From an uncultured Bacteroidales bacterium (lineage in GTDB: Bacteria; Bacteroidota; Bacteroidia; Bacteroidales; Paludibacteraceae): a DNA stretch of 64,000 bases. Below the pieces are notes generated by a model. The model had not been told where the DNA came from and did no database searches. It worked only from the letters and a program-made list of their open reading frames with translations. The translations under genes and the position numbers were made by a program. Below are positions 15,619-24,617 of this stretch, in pieces. The stretch's first letter is position 1. The number at the start of each line of letters is the position of its first letter. The DNA lies in contig CACZEL010000007.1 of NCBI GenBank assembly GCA_902780235.1, positions 17,644 to 81,643 of the forward strand, read 5' to 3'.

Positions 15619-15690
15619 CGCGCAAGCTAAGGCTCAATACGATGAACAAATAATTGTTCATATGAATTTTCGCCTTGCTCTCGCTCTCCG
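15619..15690 (+). repeat. Dispersed hairpin element, copy A
   Basis: About 72 bp starting 4 bp after tRNA-Arg. It has an imperfect outer stem (GCGCAAGC.. with ..GCTCTCGC) and a perfect inner hairpin, ATGAACAA / TTGTTCAT with loop ATAA. A second copy with matching flanks but a different inner stem lies at 63930-64000. Confidence 0.65.
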
Positions 15691-15747
15691 CACAAATTAA
15701 AATTTGCGGGGACCCCAAAATATGAATATAATATCTATATATTATAC

Positions 15748-16608
15748 ATGCGTCAATTAAAAATTACAAAATCAATCACCAACCGTGAGTCAGCATCTCT
15801 GGACAAGTATCTTCAGGAGATTGGTCGAGAGGACTTGATTTCGGTTGACCGTGAGGTAGAATTGGCAGGTCGTATCCGTAATGGAGACCGCGCTGCTTTG
15901 GAAGAACTGGTCAGAAGTAATCTACGCTTTGTAGTGTCTGTAGCCAAGCAGTATCAGAATCAGGGTTTGAGCCTTCCCGACTTGATTAATGAAGGCAACC
16001 TGGGTTTGATCAAGGCCGCAGAGAAGTTTGATGAGACTCGTGGCTTCAAGTTCATTTCGTATGCAGTATGGTGGATTCGTCAGTCTATCCTCCAGGCATT
16101 GGCAGAGCAGAGTCGTATTGTTCGTTTGCCTCTTAACCAAGTAGGTTCGATGAACAAAATCAACAAAGCTTTGCAGCGCTTCGAGCAAGAGTACGAACGC
16201 CGCCCGAGTGCGGAGGAGTTAGCCGAAGCGTTGGACATGCCGGTTGATAAGATTGCAGAGACGCTGAAGATGTCCGGTCGTCACGTGAGTGTTGACGCGC
16301 CGTTTGTAGAAGGAGAGGACAACAGTCTGATCGACGTGATGGTCAACGAGGATTCGCCGAATGCGGACCGTGGCCTTATTAATGAGTCGCTCTCTACCGA
16401 AATCAGCCGTGCGTTAGCCACACTCACCCCGCGTGAGGCAGACATCTTGCGTAAGTTCTTTGGCATCGGTACACCCGAGAAATCGCTGGAGGAGATCGGC
16501 GATGAGTTGCATCTCACCCGCGAGCGTGTACGACAGATCAAAGAGAAAGCAATCCACAAACTGGAATCCGGTCAACGAAGTCGAATTTTGATGACTTACC
16601 TTGGATGA
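15748..16608 (+). CDS. rpoD: RNA polymerase primary sigma factor, Bacteroidetes type
   Basis: 286 residues, the short form usual for the primary sigma of Bacteroidetes. Regions in order: 1.2 ([16 protein letters not shown]), 2.1-2.4 ([38 protein letters not shown], then [15 protein letters not shown]), 3 ([17 protein letters not shown]), and 4.2 ([18 protein letters not shown]). It recognises the TTG/TAnnTTTG promoters seen through the window. The leader carries a tRNA and a hairpin element; the promoter at 15462 is the nearest recognisable one. A rho-independent terminator follows. Confidence 0.96.
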   Translation: MRQLKITKSITNRESASLDKYLQEIGREDLISVDREVELAGRIRNGDRAALEELVRSNLRFVVSVAKQYQNQGLSLPDLINEGNLGLIKAAEKFDETRGFKFISYAVWWIRQSILQALAEQSRIVRLPLNQVGSMNKINKALQRFEQEYERRPSAEELAEALDMPVDKIAETLKMSGRHVSVDAPFVEGEDNSLIDVMVNEDSPNADRGLINESLSTEISRALATLTPREADILRKFFGIGTPEKSLEEIGDELHLTRERVRQIKEKAIHKLESGQRSRILMTYLG

Positions 16609-16612
16609 TAAC

Positions 16613-16647
16613 GAGTTAACGAATGAAAGAGTTAATGAGTTAATGAT
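16613..16647. repeat. Repeat island after rpoD, GAGTTAAT class
   Basis: GAGTTAAC/GAAAGAGTTAATGAGTTAAT type units lie between the rpoD stop and its terminator. Confidence 0.65.
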
Positions 16648-16676
16648 AACGCCTCCTTTGCGGGAGGCGTTTTTTA
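16648..16676 (+). terminator. Rho-independent terminator of rpoD
   Basis: AACGCCTCC, short loop TTTGC, GGGAGGCGTT, then a T run. This is a strong GC hairpin. Confidence 0.9.
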
Positions 16677-16722
16677 TTTACCATTTGGTCATGTACAATG
16701 TACCATTTTTGGTCATTTAGTT
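16676..16722. repeat. Repeat island, CATTTGGT/CATGTAC class
   Basis: Units such as CCATTTGGT, CATGTACAATGTAC and CATTTAG fill the space between the rpoD terminator and the stop of the ribbon-helix-helix gene. Confidence 0.75.
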
Positions 16723-16724
16723 AT

Positions 16725-16904
16725 TTAATCAAATAAGGTGGGTTGGTCGTTTTCGATCTGTTTGAGTATGGCGCGCATAAGGGTTTCGCGGATGAGCCGG
16801 CTGCGATTCGAGACATTGTATTTGTCGCAGAATCGATCTAACGCGCGTAACTCGCTTTCGTTGAGCAAGATCGATACCTTATATTCGCGAGGAGACTTTT
16901 TCAA
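16725..16904 (-). CDS. Small ribbon-helix-helix (CopG-like) protein
   Basis: A 59-codon frame with a TTG start at 16902-16904. The protein opens KKSPREYKVSILLNESEL (the beta strand of a ribbon-helix-helix fold), continues RALDRFCDKYN and SNRSRLIRETLMRAIL (the two helices), and ends ENDQPTLFD. This order matches small ribbon-helix-helix DNA-binding proteins of Bacteroidetes, which share a C-terminal PTLF. No ATG is available: upstream in frame lie only repeat-derived codons and then a stop, though an ATT at 16914-16916 is a rarer option. Target is unknown. It is convergent with rpoD and lies 35 bp downstream of the barrel gene on the same strand. Confidence 0.7.
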   Translation of the reverse strand: MKKSPREYKVSILLNESELRALDRFCDKYNVSNRSRLIRETLMRAILKQIENDQPTLFD

Positions 16905-16939
16905 TGAATAATGAATAGTTAATAATTAATAATTAATAT
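16904..16939. repeat. Repeat island, AATAATTAAT class
   Basis: GAATAAT and TTAATAA units separate the barrel gene stop from the small ribbon-helix-helix gene and supply its upstream codons. Confidence 0.8.
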
Positions 16940-17692
16940 TTAGAAGTATAGCGCCAGTTTGATGCCTGTGTTCACCAGATTCCGTCCGGAGTTGGTGGTA
17001 TAGGAAGTCTCATCCAAGACGGTGGTGGTGGGGACTACAGCCTGTTGGAACTGGACGAAAGCGACCAAGGCCACGGCGGACTTGGGGTTGATCTGGCAGC
17101 GGTAGCCGAAATCACCGCCGGCATAGATGCCTCCGAGGTAGTTCTTGGAAAGGGCTACTCCGTATCCGACGCTGACACCGAAGACAGGCGCATGTTTGGT
17201 TTCCGTAAACGGCATTCGAACTGCAACTTGGATGGGGAGGAAGTTATATTTGTCTTCGCCAAGGAAGATACCATGGTATCCGACTCCACCTCCGACGAAC
17301 AGATGTCGGTCACCTATGTGGTGAGAACCGACAAGCAGGTCGGCACTAACGGCTCCTCCGACTGCTTCCTTGGGTTGGAAGGCCACTCCGCCGGCTATTT
17401 CGAGAAGGATGGAAGCTTTTTTAGACGTTGTGATCTCTTCATTTGAGGTCTCGGTCTCTTCAGGGGAAGCGGTCTCTTCTGCTAAAGCAGCTTCTTCGTC
17501 TGACAGGATTTGCTCTATGTCAGCCCGCGGGTATTGGAAACGTGCGCCTTCGTCGGTACGCAGGATGACAACTTCTTCGTTCTGGAAGACGATGGATCCT
17601 TTCACGCGTGCGCCTGTACGCAGTATTAATGTTTCTGCGTGCGCGTACGCGAGAGCGGTACAAAGGAGGATCAAAAAGGCGATTCGTTTCAT
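16940..17692 (-). CDS. Hypothetical outer-membrane barrel protein
   Basis: 250 residues from the ATG at 17690-17692. MKRIAFLILLCTALAYAHA is a signal peptide. Then follows a small beta-rich domain (LILRTGARVKGSIVFQNEEVVILRT), like the short DUF found in front of Bacteroidetes barrels, then an acidic Glu/Thr-rich linker (about 75-110), then a barrel of about 140 residues with alternating aromatic strands ending IKLALYF. An earlier in-frame start would put 17 residues encoded by the promoter in front, so it is rejected. Function is unknown. Confidence 0.7.
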   Translation of the reverse strand: MKRIAFLILLCTALAYAHAETLILRTGARVKGSIVFQNEEVVILRTDEGARFQYPRADIEQILSDEEAALAEETASPEETETSNEEITTSKKASILLEIAGGVAFQPKEAVGGAVSADLLVGSHHIGDRHLFVGGGVGYHGIFLGEDKYNFLPIQVAVRMPFTETKHAPVFGVSVGYGVALSKNYLGGIYAGGDFGYRCQINPKSAVALVAFVQFQQAVVPTTTVLDETSYTTNSGRNLVNTGIKLALYF

Positions 17693-17712
17693 TGGATTTC
17701 TCAAATTTGCCG

Positions 17713-17744
17713 CAAAGTTACGAAATAATTCGCATATATGCAAA
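17713..17744 (-). promoter_or_regulatory. Promoter of the hypothetical barrel gene
   Basis: On the minus strand TTTGCATATAT, 20 bp after TTTG, then TAACTTTG (17720-17713). The -33 end lies just inside or beside the RNase R stop. Confidence 0.75.
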
Positions 17745-17748
17745 TTTT

Positions 17749-19131
17749 TTACGCATTTTCAACTAACTCGAAGTCGATTTGGCTTCTATTGAGGTCCACG
17801 CGTACCACTTGAACGGTCACTTGGTCGCCTAAGATGTACTCTTCAGGGTGCTCGATGGTCATCATGTGTATGAGCCCTTCGCAGCGACTCTCGTCGAGTT
17901 GGACAAAGAAACCGAAGTCCATGATGGCGGTGATATGTCCGGTGAGGATCTCGCCTACATGGTCGTTCATCCACATGGCTTGGAACTGCTTGATGGAGTC
18001 ACGTTCGGCTTGCGCCGCTTCCTGCTCGCAGGCTGAGCAGTGTTCGCATTTTTCTTCGAGTTCCTCGCGGGTGAGGGAACAAGGTTTGCCGGTAAGGATA
18101 TATTTTTCGACGAGTCGATGAACCATGAGATCGGGGTAACGGCGGATAGGGGAGGTGAAGTGGGTGTAATGGGTAAAGGCGAGGCCGTAGTGCCCGATGT
18201 TATAGGTTGAATAGACTGCTTTCGCTTGCGCACGGATGGTGAGCATGTCCATGGTTCGGTTGAGGGCTTCGGCAGAGATCGTACGGTGACGACGTTTGGC
18301 CGTCTGTAGTGCTTCGCGTTTGAATTTCTTGACTGCCTCGAGTTTTTCGGAGTCGGGCAGGTCGTGTACGCGATAGACGAACGGGCGTCCAGTGCCTACC
18401 GCTTTCGCAACTGTTTTGTTGGCAAGGAGCATAAACTCTTCGATGAGATGATGGGCTTCGTTGGGACGCTCGAAGTATATCTCGGTCGGGAAACCGTTTT
18501 TGTCGAGGCGGAAGCGTGTCTCTTCCTGCTCGATGGTGAGTGCGCCGTTCGCTATTCGTTCCGCACGGAGTTGGAGGGCCAGGTTGTTGAGGGTCAAAAG
18601 CGCCTCGATCAGTCTCGAGTCGCATACGGGTTGCATAGTACTTGCATAGCTGTTAACCCCGTTCCGATTCTCTCTCGTTAGTGTCTCGTTAGTCTGATTT
18701 GCCATTATGACGTCCTGCGCTTCCTCATAATTGAGACGGAAATCGGAGCGAATGACCGTGCGACATATTTTAAATTTAAGTACGCGCGCGTGGTCATCGA
18801 TGGTGAAGACGACAGACATACAGAGTTTGTCTTCACCAGGCCGGAGGGAGCACTTGTCGTTACAGAGTTCTTCGGGAAGCATGGGGAGGACGCGATCGAC
18901 GAGGTAAACGGATGTTCCGCGTTGATAGGCTTCATCGTCGGTCTTGGTATTCGGGCGTACATAGAAAGAGACGTCGGCTATATGGACTCCGATTTGGTAC
19001 GAACCATCTTCCAATTGTTGGAAAGAGAGGGCGTCGTCGAAGTCTTTGGCGTCTGCGGGATCGATGGTGAAGGTAAAGACGTCGCGCATGTCTCTACGGC
19101 GTAGTATTTCGGATGTTTCAATAGTCATCAT
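17749..19131 (-). CDS. rnr: RNase R/RNase II-family exoribonuclease lacking N-terminal cold-shock domains
   Basis: 3'-5' exoribonuclease of 460 residues. It starts almost directly with the RNB catalytic domain: FTIDPADAKDFDDALSF near residue 20 carries the metal-binding Asp set, followed by GVHIADVSFYV, RGTSVYLVDRVLPMLP, FVYRVHD and HFTSPIRRYPDLMVHR. A C-terminal S1 domain (about 375-457) follows. Normal RNase R has about 200-250 residues before this point (helix-turn-helix and two cold-shock domains); here they are absent, and a promoter lies 60 bp upstream, so the frame is not broken off by the window. Residues about 145-160 (NQTNETLTRENRN) may be a repeat-derived insertion. Confidence 0.85.
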   Translation of the reverse strand: MMTIETSEILRRRDMRDVFTFTIDPADAKDFDDALSFQQLEDGSYQIGVHIADVSFYVRPNTKTDDEAYQRGTSVYLVDRVLPMLPEELCNDKCSLRPGEDKLCMSVVFTIDDHARVLKFKICRTVIRSDFRLNYEEAQDVIMANQTNETLTRENRNGVNSYASTMQPVCDSRLIEALLTLNNLALQLRAERIANGALTIEQEETRFRLDKNGFPTEIYFERPNEAHHLIEEFMLLANKTVAKAVGTGRPFVYRVHDLPDSEKLEAVKKFKREALQTAKRRHRTISAEALNRTMDMLTIRAQAKAVYSTYNIGHYGLAFTHYTHFTSPIRRYPDLMVHRLVEKYILTGKPCSLTREELEEKCEHCSACEQEAAQAERDSIKQFQAMWMNDHVGEILTGHITAIMDFGFFVQLDESRCEGLIHMMTIEHPEEYILGDQVTVQVVRVDLNRSQIDFELVENA

Positions 19132-19190
19132 TCGTTGTGGATAATTCTAAATCTGTAAAACAGAGTACACAAAATCATAATAATCGACTG

Positions 19191-19221
19191 CAAAATTACA
19201 AAAAATCTTGCACATATCAAA
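19191..19221 (-). promoter_or_regulatory. Promoter of RNase R
   Basis: Minus-strand TTTG (19221-19218), 19 bp, TAATTTTG (19198-19191) followed by CAGTCG. It overlaps the divergent glgP promoter. Confidence 0.75.
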
Positions 19222-19238
19222 ATTTTTCCGTAACTTTG
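19208..19238 (+). promoter_or_regulatory. Promoter of glycogen phosphorylase
   Basis: TTGCACATAT at 19208, 19 bp, TAACTTTG at 19231-19238 followed by CACGC. Its -33 box is interleaved with that of the RNase R promoter. Confidence 0.8.
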
Positions 19239-19299
19239 CACGCTTTTTTGCGTGAAAATTCAAAAACATAACGAAAAATAAATAAAAAATATATATCTT

Positions 19300-21858
19300 A
19301 TGAAAGTAAAAGTAAGTAATGTTAATCAGCCCACATGGAAAGAGTGCAACATTCATGCCACCCTTCCTGTAGAGTTGAGTAAATTGCAAGAGCTGGCCTA
19401 TAACGTATGGTGGAGCTGGAATGCAGAGGCGAAAGATCTGTTCCGCTACATCGACAACGAGGCATGGCATCGCGCAGGCTCGAACCCGGTAGTACTGCTC
19501 AATACGATCAGTTACGACAAGATGGTAGAGTTGACGAAGGATGAGAAGTTCATGAAACAGCTGAACGCAACGTATGATGAGTTCCGCAAATACATGGACA
19601 CTCCGAAAGACAAGAAGAAACCGACGATCGCTTATTTCTCGATGGAGTACGGTCTGACGCACGTGCTGAAGATCTACTCGGGTGGTCTGGGTATTCTTGC
19701 CGGCGACTATATCAAAGAGGCTTCGGACTGCAATATCGACATGACCGCTATCGGTTTCCTCTATCGTTACGGTTATTTTACCCAAACGCTGAGCCCGGAA
19801 GGCCAGCAGATCGCTAACTACGAGGCACAGAACTTCAGCAACCTTCCGATTTATCAGGTAAAAGACAAAGAAGGCAATAACCTTGTTATTGACGTACCTT
19901 ATCCGGGACGTACGGTACATGCGTATTTGTGGCGTGTAGCTGTAGGTCGTATGGATTTGTATCTGCTGGATACGGATAACGAGCTGAACAGCGAGTGGGA
20001 TCGTCAGATCACCCACCAACTCTACGGCGGCGACTGGGAGAACCGTATCAAACAGGAGATCATGTTGGGTATCGGAGGTATGTTGGCTCTCAATAAGTTA
20101 GGCATCAAGAAAGATGTTTATCACTGCAACGAGGGTCACGCCGCTTTGATGGGTCTGCAACGTCTCGTGGATCTGGTACAAGGCGAAGGATTGACCTTCA
20201 ACCAAGCGAAAGAGGTTGTACGCGCAAGCGGTTTGTACACCTGCCACACGCCGGTACCTGCAGGACACGACTACTTCGAAGAGGGCCTGTTCTACAAGTA
20301 CATGAGCGAATATGCTCCGAAACTCGGTATCGAGTGGGACGAGTTGATCGGTATGGGTCGTACGAACCCGGAGGACAAGAACGAGAAGTTCTCGATGTCC
20401 GTGTTCGCATTGAACACCTGCCAAGAGGCCAACGGTGTGAGCTGGTTGCACGGCGAGGTAAGTAAGAAAATGTTCAGCCCTGTATGGCCGGGTTATTTCC
20501 CAGAGGAGCTGCACGTGGACTACGTTACCAACGGTGTACACATGCCGACCTGGGCTGCTTCCGACTGGAAGGCGGTTTATAAGAAATACCTGCCGAAAGA
20601 GTGGATGAGCGATCAGTCGAACCTTGAGATGTGGAAGCCGTACGCTGAGATTCCGGATAATGTGATCTGGGAGACCCGTTTGGGCTTGAAGCGTAAGATG
20701 GTGGATTATATCAAGGAGAAGTTCCGCGATGACTGGATGAAGAGTCAAGGTGATCCTGCACGTATCGTTCGCGCGCTGAATGAGATGAACCCGAACAACC
20801 TGATCATTGGTTTCGGTCGTCGTTTTGCGACTTACAAACGTGCTCACCTGCTGTTCACCGATCTGGAGCGTCTGGATAAGTTGGTTAACAACCCGAACTA
20901 TCCGGTTCAGTTCCTGTTCACGGGTAAGGCTCACCCGGCAGATGGCGGTGGTCAGGGCCTGATCAAGCGTATCATCGAGATCAGCCGTATGCCGCAGTTC
21001 CTCGGTAAGATCATCTTCTTGGAGAACTACGATATGCGTCTGGCTAAACGCCTCATCTCCGGTGTGGATATCTGGCTGAACACGCCGACCCGCCCGTTGG
21101 AGGCATCCGGTACGTCGGGTGAGAAGGCGCAGATGAACGGTGTCCTCAACTTCTCCGTGAAGGACGGTTGGTGGTATGAAGGTTACGTAGAGGGCGCAGG
21201 CTGGGCTTTGACCGAGCACCGCACTTACGAGAACCAAGCCCATCAGGATCAGCTCGATGCTGCTACTATCTACACCATGCTGGAGAACGAGATCATCCCG
21301 CTGTATTATGCGAAGAACAGCAAGGGTTACAGCCCTGAGTGGATTCAGTATATCAAGAACAGCGTAACGAAGATCACCCCGCGTTTCACGATGAAGCGTA
21401 TGCTCGATGACTACTTCGATAAGTTCTACAACAAGCTGGCTAAACGTCACAACTTGTTGATGGCTGACAACTACAAAGTAGCCAAGAACATCGCCGAGTG
21501 GAAAGAGAACATGGTTGAGCATTGGGACGAGATCGAGGTAGTCAACAAGATCGCGCCGGATCTGAGTACCCTCACCGTAGGTGACAAGATCCGTATCGCT
21601 GTTGAACTCGACACCCACAATCTCAATGACAAGGGTCTCGGTGTAGAGCTCGTAGCCGTTCGTACTTCGACCCACAACAACGACAAACTCTACGAGGTTG
21701 AGCCGTTGAAACTGGTGAAGAGCGAAGGAAGCCATCTGTTCTTCGAGAATATCTACCAAGTCGATTATGCCGGAGGTATGAAATTCGCCCTGCGTATGTA
21801 TCCGCAGAACGAGTTGCTGCCTCACCGCATGGACTTCTGCTATGTTCGCTGGATTTAA
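19300..21858 (+). CDS. glgP: Alpha-glucan (glycogen) phosphorylase
   Basis: PLP enzyme of 852 residues that releases glucose-1-phosphate from glycogen. It opens with a Bacteroidetes-type N-domain ([27 protein letters not shown]), followed by [33 protein letters not shown], the glycine-rich active-site loop, [46 protein letters not shown] and [14 protein letters not shown], which binds PLP phosphate near the reactive Lys. It belongs to the shorter alpha-glucan phosphorylase subfamily rather than the 800-residue GlgP of enterics. It is transcribed alone between its own promoter and a terminator. Together with the 6315-10832 genes it closes the glycogen cycle. Confidence 0.93.
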   Translation: MKVKVSNVNQPTWKECNIHATLPVELSKLQELAYNVWWSWNAEAKDLFRYIDNEAWHRAGSNPVVLLNTISYDKMVELTKDEKFMKQLNATYDEFRKYMDTPKDKKKPTIAYFSMEYGLTHVLKIYSGGLGILAGDYIKEASDCNIDMTAIGFLYRYGYFTQTLSPEGQQIANYEAQNFSNLPIYQVKDKEGNNLVIDVPYPGRTVHAYLWRVAVGRMDLYLLDTDNELNSEWDRQITHQLYGGDWENRIKQEIMLGIGGMLALNKLGIKKDVYHCNEGHAALMGLQRLVDLVQGEGLTFNQAKEVVRASGLYTCHTPVPAGHDYFEEGLFYKYMSEYAPKLGIEWDELIGMGRTNPEDKNEKFSMSVFALNTCQEANGVSWLHGEVSKKMFSPVWPGYFPEELHVDYVTNGVHMPTWAASDWKAVYKKYLPKEWMSDQSNLEMWKPYAEIPDNVIWETRLGLKRKMVDYIKEKFRDDWMKSQGDPARIVRALNEMNPNNLIIGFGRRFATYKRAHLLFTDLERLDKLVNNPNYPVQFLFTGKAHPADGGGQGLIKRIIEISRMPQFLGKIIFLENYDMRLAKRLISGVDIWLNTPTRPLEASGTSGEKAQMNGVLNFSVKDGWWYEGYVEGAGWALTEHRTYENQAHQDQLDAATIYTMLENEIIPLYYAKNSKGYSPEWIQYIKNSVTKITPRFTMKRMLDDYFDKFYNKLAKRHNLLMADNYKVAKNIAEWKENMVEHWDEIEVVNKIAPDLSTLTVGDKIRIAVELDTHNLNDKGLGVELVAVRTSTHNNDKLYEVEPLKLVKSEGSHLFFENIYQVDYAGGMKFALRMYPQNELLPHRMDFCYVRWI

Positions 21859-21859
21859 T

Positions 21860-21889
21860 CGATGAGGGATTATCGATTAGCGATTAGTG
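21860..21889. repeat. Repeat island after glgP, CGATTAG class
   Basis: ATCGATGAGGG, TTATCGATTAG and CGATTAG units lie between the glgP stop and the terminator. A similar CTAATCG island lies before the MscS gene. Confidence 0.7.
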
Positions 21890-21895
21890 AAAAAG

Positions 21896-21933
21896 GAGAG
21901 ACTTTCGCGTGAAAGTCTCTCTCTTTTTTTTTT
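21896..21933 (+). terminator. Terminator between convergent glgP and the prenyltransferase gene
   Basis: GAGAGACTTTC, loop GCGT, GAAAGTCTCTCTC, followed by a run of about ten T. Confidence 0.92.
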
Positions 21934-21947
21934 AGTAAGCGGTGGTT

Positions 21948-22910
21948 TTATAAACCGCGAACGATACAAATGGAATAGAGCATGCCGATGAGCATGGTGA
22001 ATTTGACGACCTGTTGGCAGGTCTTGTAATCGCTGGGGATCTTGGCTGCCCATAGGAGCCAGATGGAACAAAGCAGCGGAGTGACGATGCCTAAGGCGAT
22101 ATAGCGTGTGCTGAGGCTGGTCCATGCCGTAGGGAAGGGCAGTATATGCCACCAGAGGTGTCCGATGATGGCTAGGGTGAGGACGATGAGTGCGGTGACG
22201 AATGCTTTCGTTCCCGTCTCACCCCAAACGACCGGCATCGAGTGACATTCCAGTTCCCGATCGCCCATCTGATCTTGCAGATCTTTGATGATTTCGCGAA
22301 TCCATGTAAGCAGGAAAGCGAACAAAGCGAATCCGCCGAGCCATGCGTAGAGGTCGTGCGTCAGGGTGGTGTAGGGAAGGATGTTTTCGTAACGTAACTG
22401 CAGGATGGCTACGTTCGTCAGCGCTACCACCATCGGCGTCACGGCTGCCAAGAGGGCGATGATCAAGTTACCGATCATGAACAGACGTTTGTAGCTGCTG
22501 GAATAGAACCACAACAGACCCGGTATGAGAACAAACAGGATCCCGATGGTCAGACTTCGCAGCAGGATAGCGACCGTGATGCCGCAAGCAATCCCGATAC
22601 CGCTCAGCGTCATACTGAGTCGCATGGCAGCGGGTTTGCTGACCGAGCGCGTCACGATGACCTCGTCCGGGCGGTTGATACGATCTATCTTGACATCGAA
22701 ATAGTCGTTGATCACGTATCCTCCGGCGGCGATCAGTACGGTAGCAAGGATGAAGAGCAGAAGCATGTAGCCGGGTATCTGTTCCCCGAAAGCCGCTTTG
22801 ACGAGTATCGGTGTCGCGACCCATTTCTCCATGAGCCATATCAGCGCGGCAAGGAAGAGCAAGTTGCTCCACCTTACCAAGCGCATTATGTCATTGAAAG
22901 CATTCAGCAT
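21948..22910 (-). CDS. UbiA-family prenyltransferase (geranylgeranylglycerol-phosphate prenyltransferase-like)
   Basis: 320-residue integral membrane enzyme with about nine hydrophobic segments. The first Asp-rich motif is INDYFDVKIDRINRPDE near residue 70, and the second lies near REIIKDLQDQMGD around residue 205; both bind the prenyl diphosphate through Mg2+. In Bacteroidetes this subgroup is annotated as geranylgeranylglycerol-phosphate geranylgeranyltransferase, the archaeal-type second ether-lipid step. A menaquinone or heme prenyltransferase remains possible. A PcrB-type first enzyme is present at 3193-4362. It lies 18 bp downstream of the GH13 gene on the same strand. Confidence 0.8.
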   Translation of the reverse strand: MLNAFNDIMRLVRWSNLLFLAALIWLMEKWVATPILVKAAFGEQIPGYMLLLFILATVLIAAGGYVINDYFDVKIDRINRPDEVIVTRSVSKPAAMRLSMTLSGIGIACGITVAILLRSLTIGILFVLIPGLLWFYSSSYKRLFMIGNLIIALLAAVTPMVVALTNVAILQLRYENILPYTTLTHDLYAWLGGFALFAFLLTWIREIIKDLQDQMGDRELECHSMPVVWGETGTKAFVTALIVLTLAIIGHLWWHILPFPTAWTSLSTRYIALGIVTPLLCSIWLLWAAKIPSDYKTCQQVVKFTMLIGMLYSICIVRGL

Positions 22911-22927
22911 TCAGGTCTATATTCCGT

Positions 22928-24571
22928 TTATTTGATTTTCAAGATGACACCTTTCCAAGCTGCCAAATGAACGTCAATGACGCCTTCCGGAACAAACGAG
23001 ATGGTCTGTTTGCCGCCGTAGAGCAGGTCGGTTGCCGTTGCTTTGGCCTTACCGTCGAGTCCCAGATAGACGAAGGCATCGTTCGGGATACGCACGCGGA
23101 TCTGTTGCTCGCGGTCATGGAAATTAACAACGACAAGCAATGTCTCGCCTTTGGTGTGACGCAGGAAGGCAAAATGTTGCTGTCTATTGAACCCTTCGCC
23201 TTGCGCGTACTCGAGGTCGTACATGAGTCCTTTCTGGATGGTCTTGTTGTCGCGAGCGAGAGTCATCAGACGCTGGTAGAAATCGCGAAGCTCTTTCTGC
23301 TCATCGTTCAATTTACCTCCGTCAAACTTGCCTTTGTTCGCCCAGGCTTGTATGCTTCGGATGCCCCAATAATCGAAGATGGACGTTCTGCCATCAATGC
23401 CGGAGAACCCTTCCAAGTCCATGCCGCGTTCGCCTAATTCCTGACCGGAATAGATCATCAGCGGGCATTGGTTCAGGGTAGCTGCAACGATCATGGCAGG
23501 TTCGGCACAACGTCCGTCACCGCAGAAGAATCCGCTTGCCAGACGCTGTTCGTCGTGGTTCTCCAAGAAATAGAGCATGTGTTTGATCCGTTCGTCCCCA
23601 TGCTGCATCCACTGGTGGGTGATACCCTCGGCTGACCATCCTTTGCTGGTCACGCCGCGCAGGTAGTCGTACATGCCGACCTTGTCGTAGAGGTAGTCAA
23701 AACCGGCAGCAAGGTAAGCATTGTATTGGTTCGGGTCATAACACTCGCCGATAAAGATGAATTTCTTGTGCTTTTTCTTGACTTGTGCTATCGCCCAGGC
23801 GAAGAACTCTACGGGAACCATTTCCGCCATGTCCACACGTACGCCGTCGATCCCTTTGTCTGCCCAGAAGAGCAGGATATCGCGCATTTTGATCCACGTG
23901 TTCGGGATGGGGTTGAACTGCTTCTCGTGGCCTCCTTGGTAGAAGACACCGTAGTTTAGTTTGACGGTCTCGTACCAATCGTTGAGTCCCGGATGGCTGG
24001 TGAAACAGTCGTTGCCTGTGACTTTCGCGGGATACTCTTCGTAGCCGGCCAGGTCTTTGTCCAATGTGAACTTCTCGCCCGGCAGATAATAGAAATTATT
24101 CAGCGGAGAGAATGCCCACTCGGGATGATCGGTCTCGCCCAGATCTTCTACACCGGCCGGTTTGCAAACGCTTTTGTACTCGCGGCTGACATGGTTTGGC
24201 ACGAAGTCAATGAGTACGTCCAAACCGGCGGCATGGGTGCGTTCCACCAAAGCCTCGAACTCCTGCATGCGCTTGGCTTCGTTCTTCGCCAGGTCCGGAT
24301 CGACATCATAGTAGTCGGTGATGGCATAGGGCGAACCCGCCAGACCTTTGGTGATGGCAGGGTGATTATATTGGGCGGTTGCATGACGTATGACGCCGGT
24401 GTACCAAACGTGCGTGGCACCCAAGTCCACGATGGACCTAAGCGCACGCTCGTTGATATCGACAAACCGTCCACAACCATTCTCTTCCTTCGTTCCGTTG
24501 TGCTTACGTGTCTCGTTGTAATTGCCAAACAGACGAGGGAAGAGTTGGTAGATAATGATTTTATTGTTCAT
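22928..24571 (-). CDS. GH13 alpha-amylase family protein, intracellular
   Basis: 547 residues without a signal peptide. The four GH13 regions are visible: DFVPNH near residue 130, GVRVDMAEM near 245 with the nucleophile Asp, FIGECYDP near 280 with the acid/base Glu, and FLENHDEQR near 340. A beta-sandwich C-domain follows (VVVNFHDREQQIRVRI). The acting substrate is probably maltodextrin or glycogen-derived glucan, since the organism also encodes phosphorylase and debranching enzyme. It starts 46 bp after the ackA stop; the spacer is a GGTCTACT repeat island. Confidence 0.88.
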   Translation of the reverse strand: MNNKIIIYQLFPRLFGNYNETRKHNGTKEENGCGRFVDINERALRSIVDLGATHVWYTGVIRHATAQYNHPAITKGLAGSPYAITDYYDVDPDLAKNEAKRMQEFEALVERTHAAGLDVLIDFVPNHVSREYKSVCKPAGVEDLGETDHPEWAFSPLNNFYYLPGEKFTLDKDLAGYEEYPAKVTGNDCFTSHPGLNDWYETVKLNYGVFYQGGHEKQFNPIPNTWIKMRDILLFWADKGIDGVRVDMAEMVPVEFFAWAIAQVKKKHKKFIFIGECYDPNQYNAYLAAGFDYLYDKVGMYDYLRGVTSKGWSAEGITHQWMQHGDERIKHMLYFLENHDEQRLASGFFCGDGRCAEPAMIVAATLNQCPLMIYSGQELGERGMDLEGFSGIDGRTSIFDYWGIRSIQAWANKGKFDGGKLNDEQKELRDFYQRLMTLARDNKTIQKGLMYDLEYAQGEGFNRQQHFAFLRHTKGETLLVVVNFHDREQQIRVRIPNDAFVYLGLDGKAKATATDLLYGGKQTISFVPEGVIDVHLAAWKGVILKIK

Positions 24572-24573
24572 GT

Positions 24574-24612
24574 GTGTTTTACTGGTCTACTGGTTAATTG
24601 GTCTACTGGTTT
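24574..24612. repeat. Repeat island between ackA and the GH13 gene, GGTCTACT class
   Basis: TACTGGTC/TACTGGTT units, 7-9 bp, fill the spacer between the GH13 start and the ackA stop. Confidence 0.75.
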
Positions 24613-24617
24613 ACGGA

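Noticed and set aside
15317-15718. 133-codon minus-strand frame over tRNA-Arg
   Set aside because: It crosses a tRNA, two palindromes and the end of trxA, so it is not a gene.
20098-21825. 575-codon open frame antisense to glycogen phosphorylase
   Set aside because: Shadow of a strongly conserved gene; no start context or recognisable domain.
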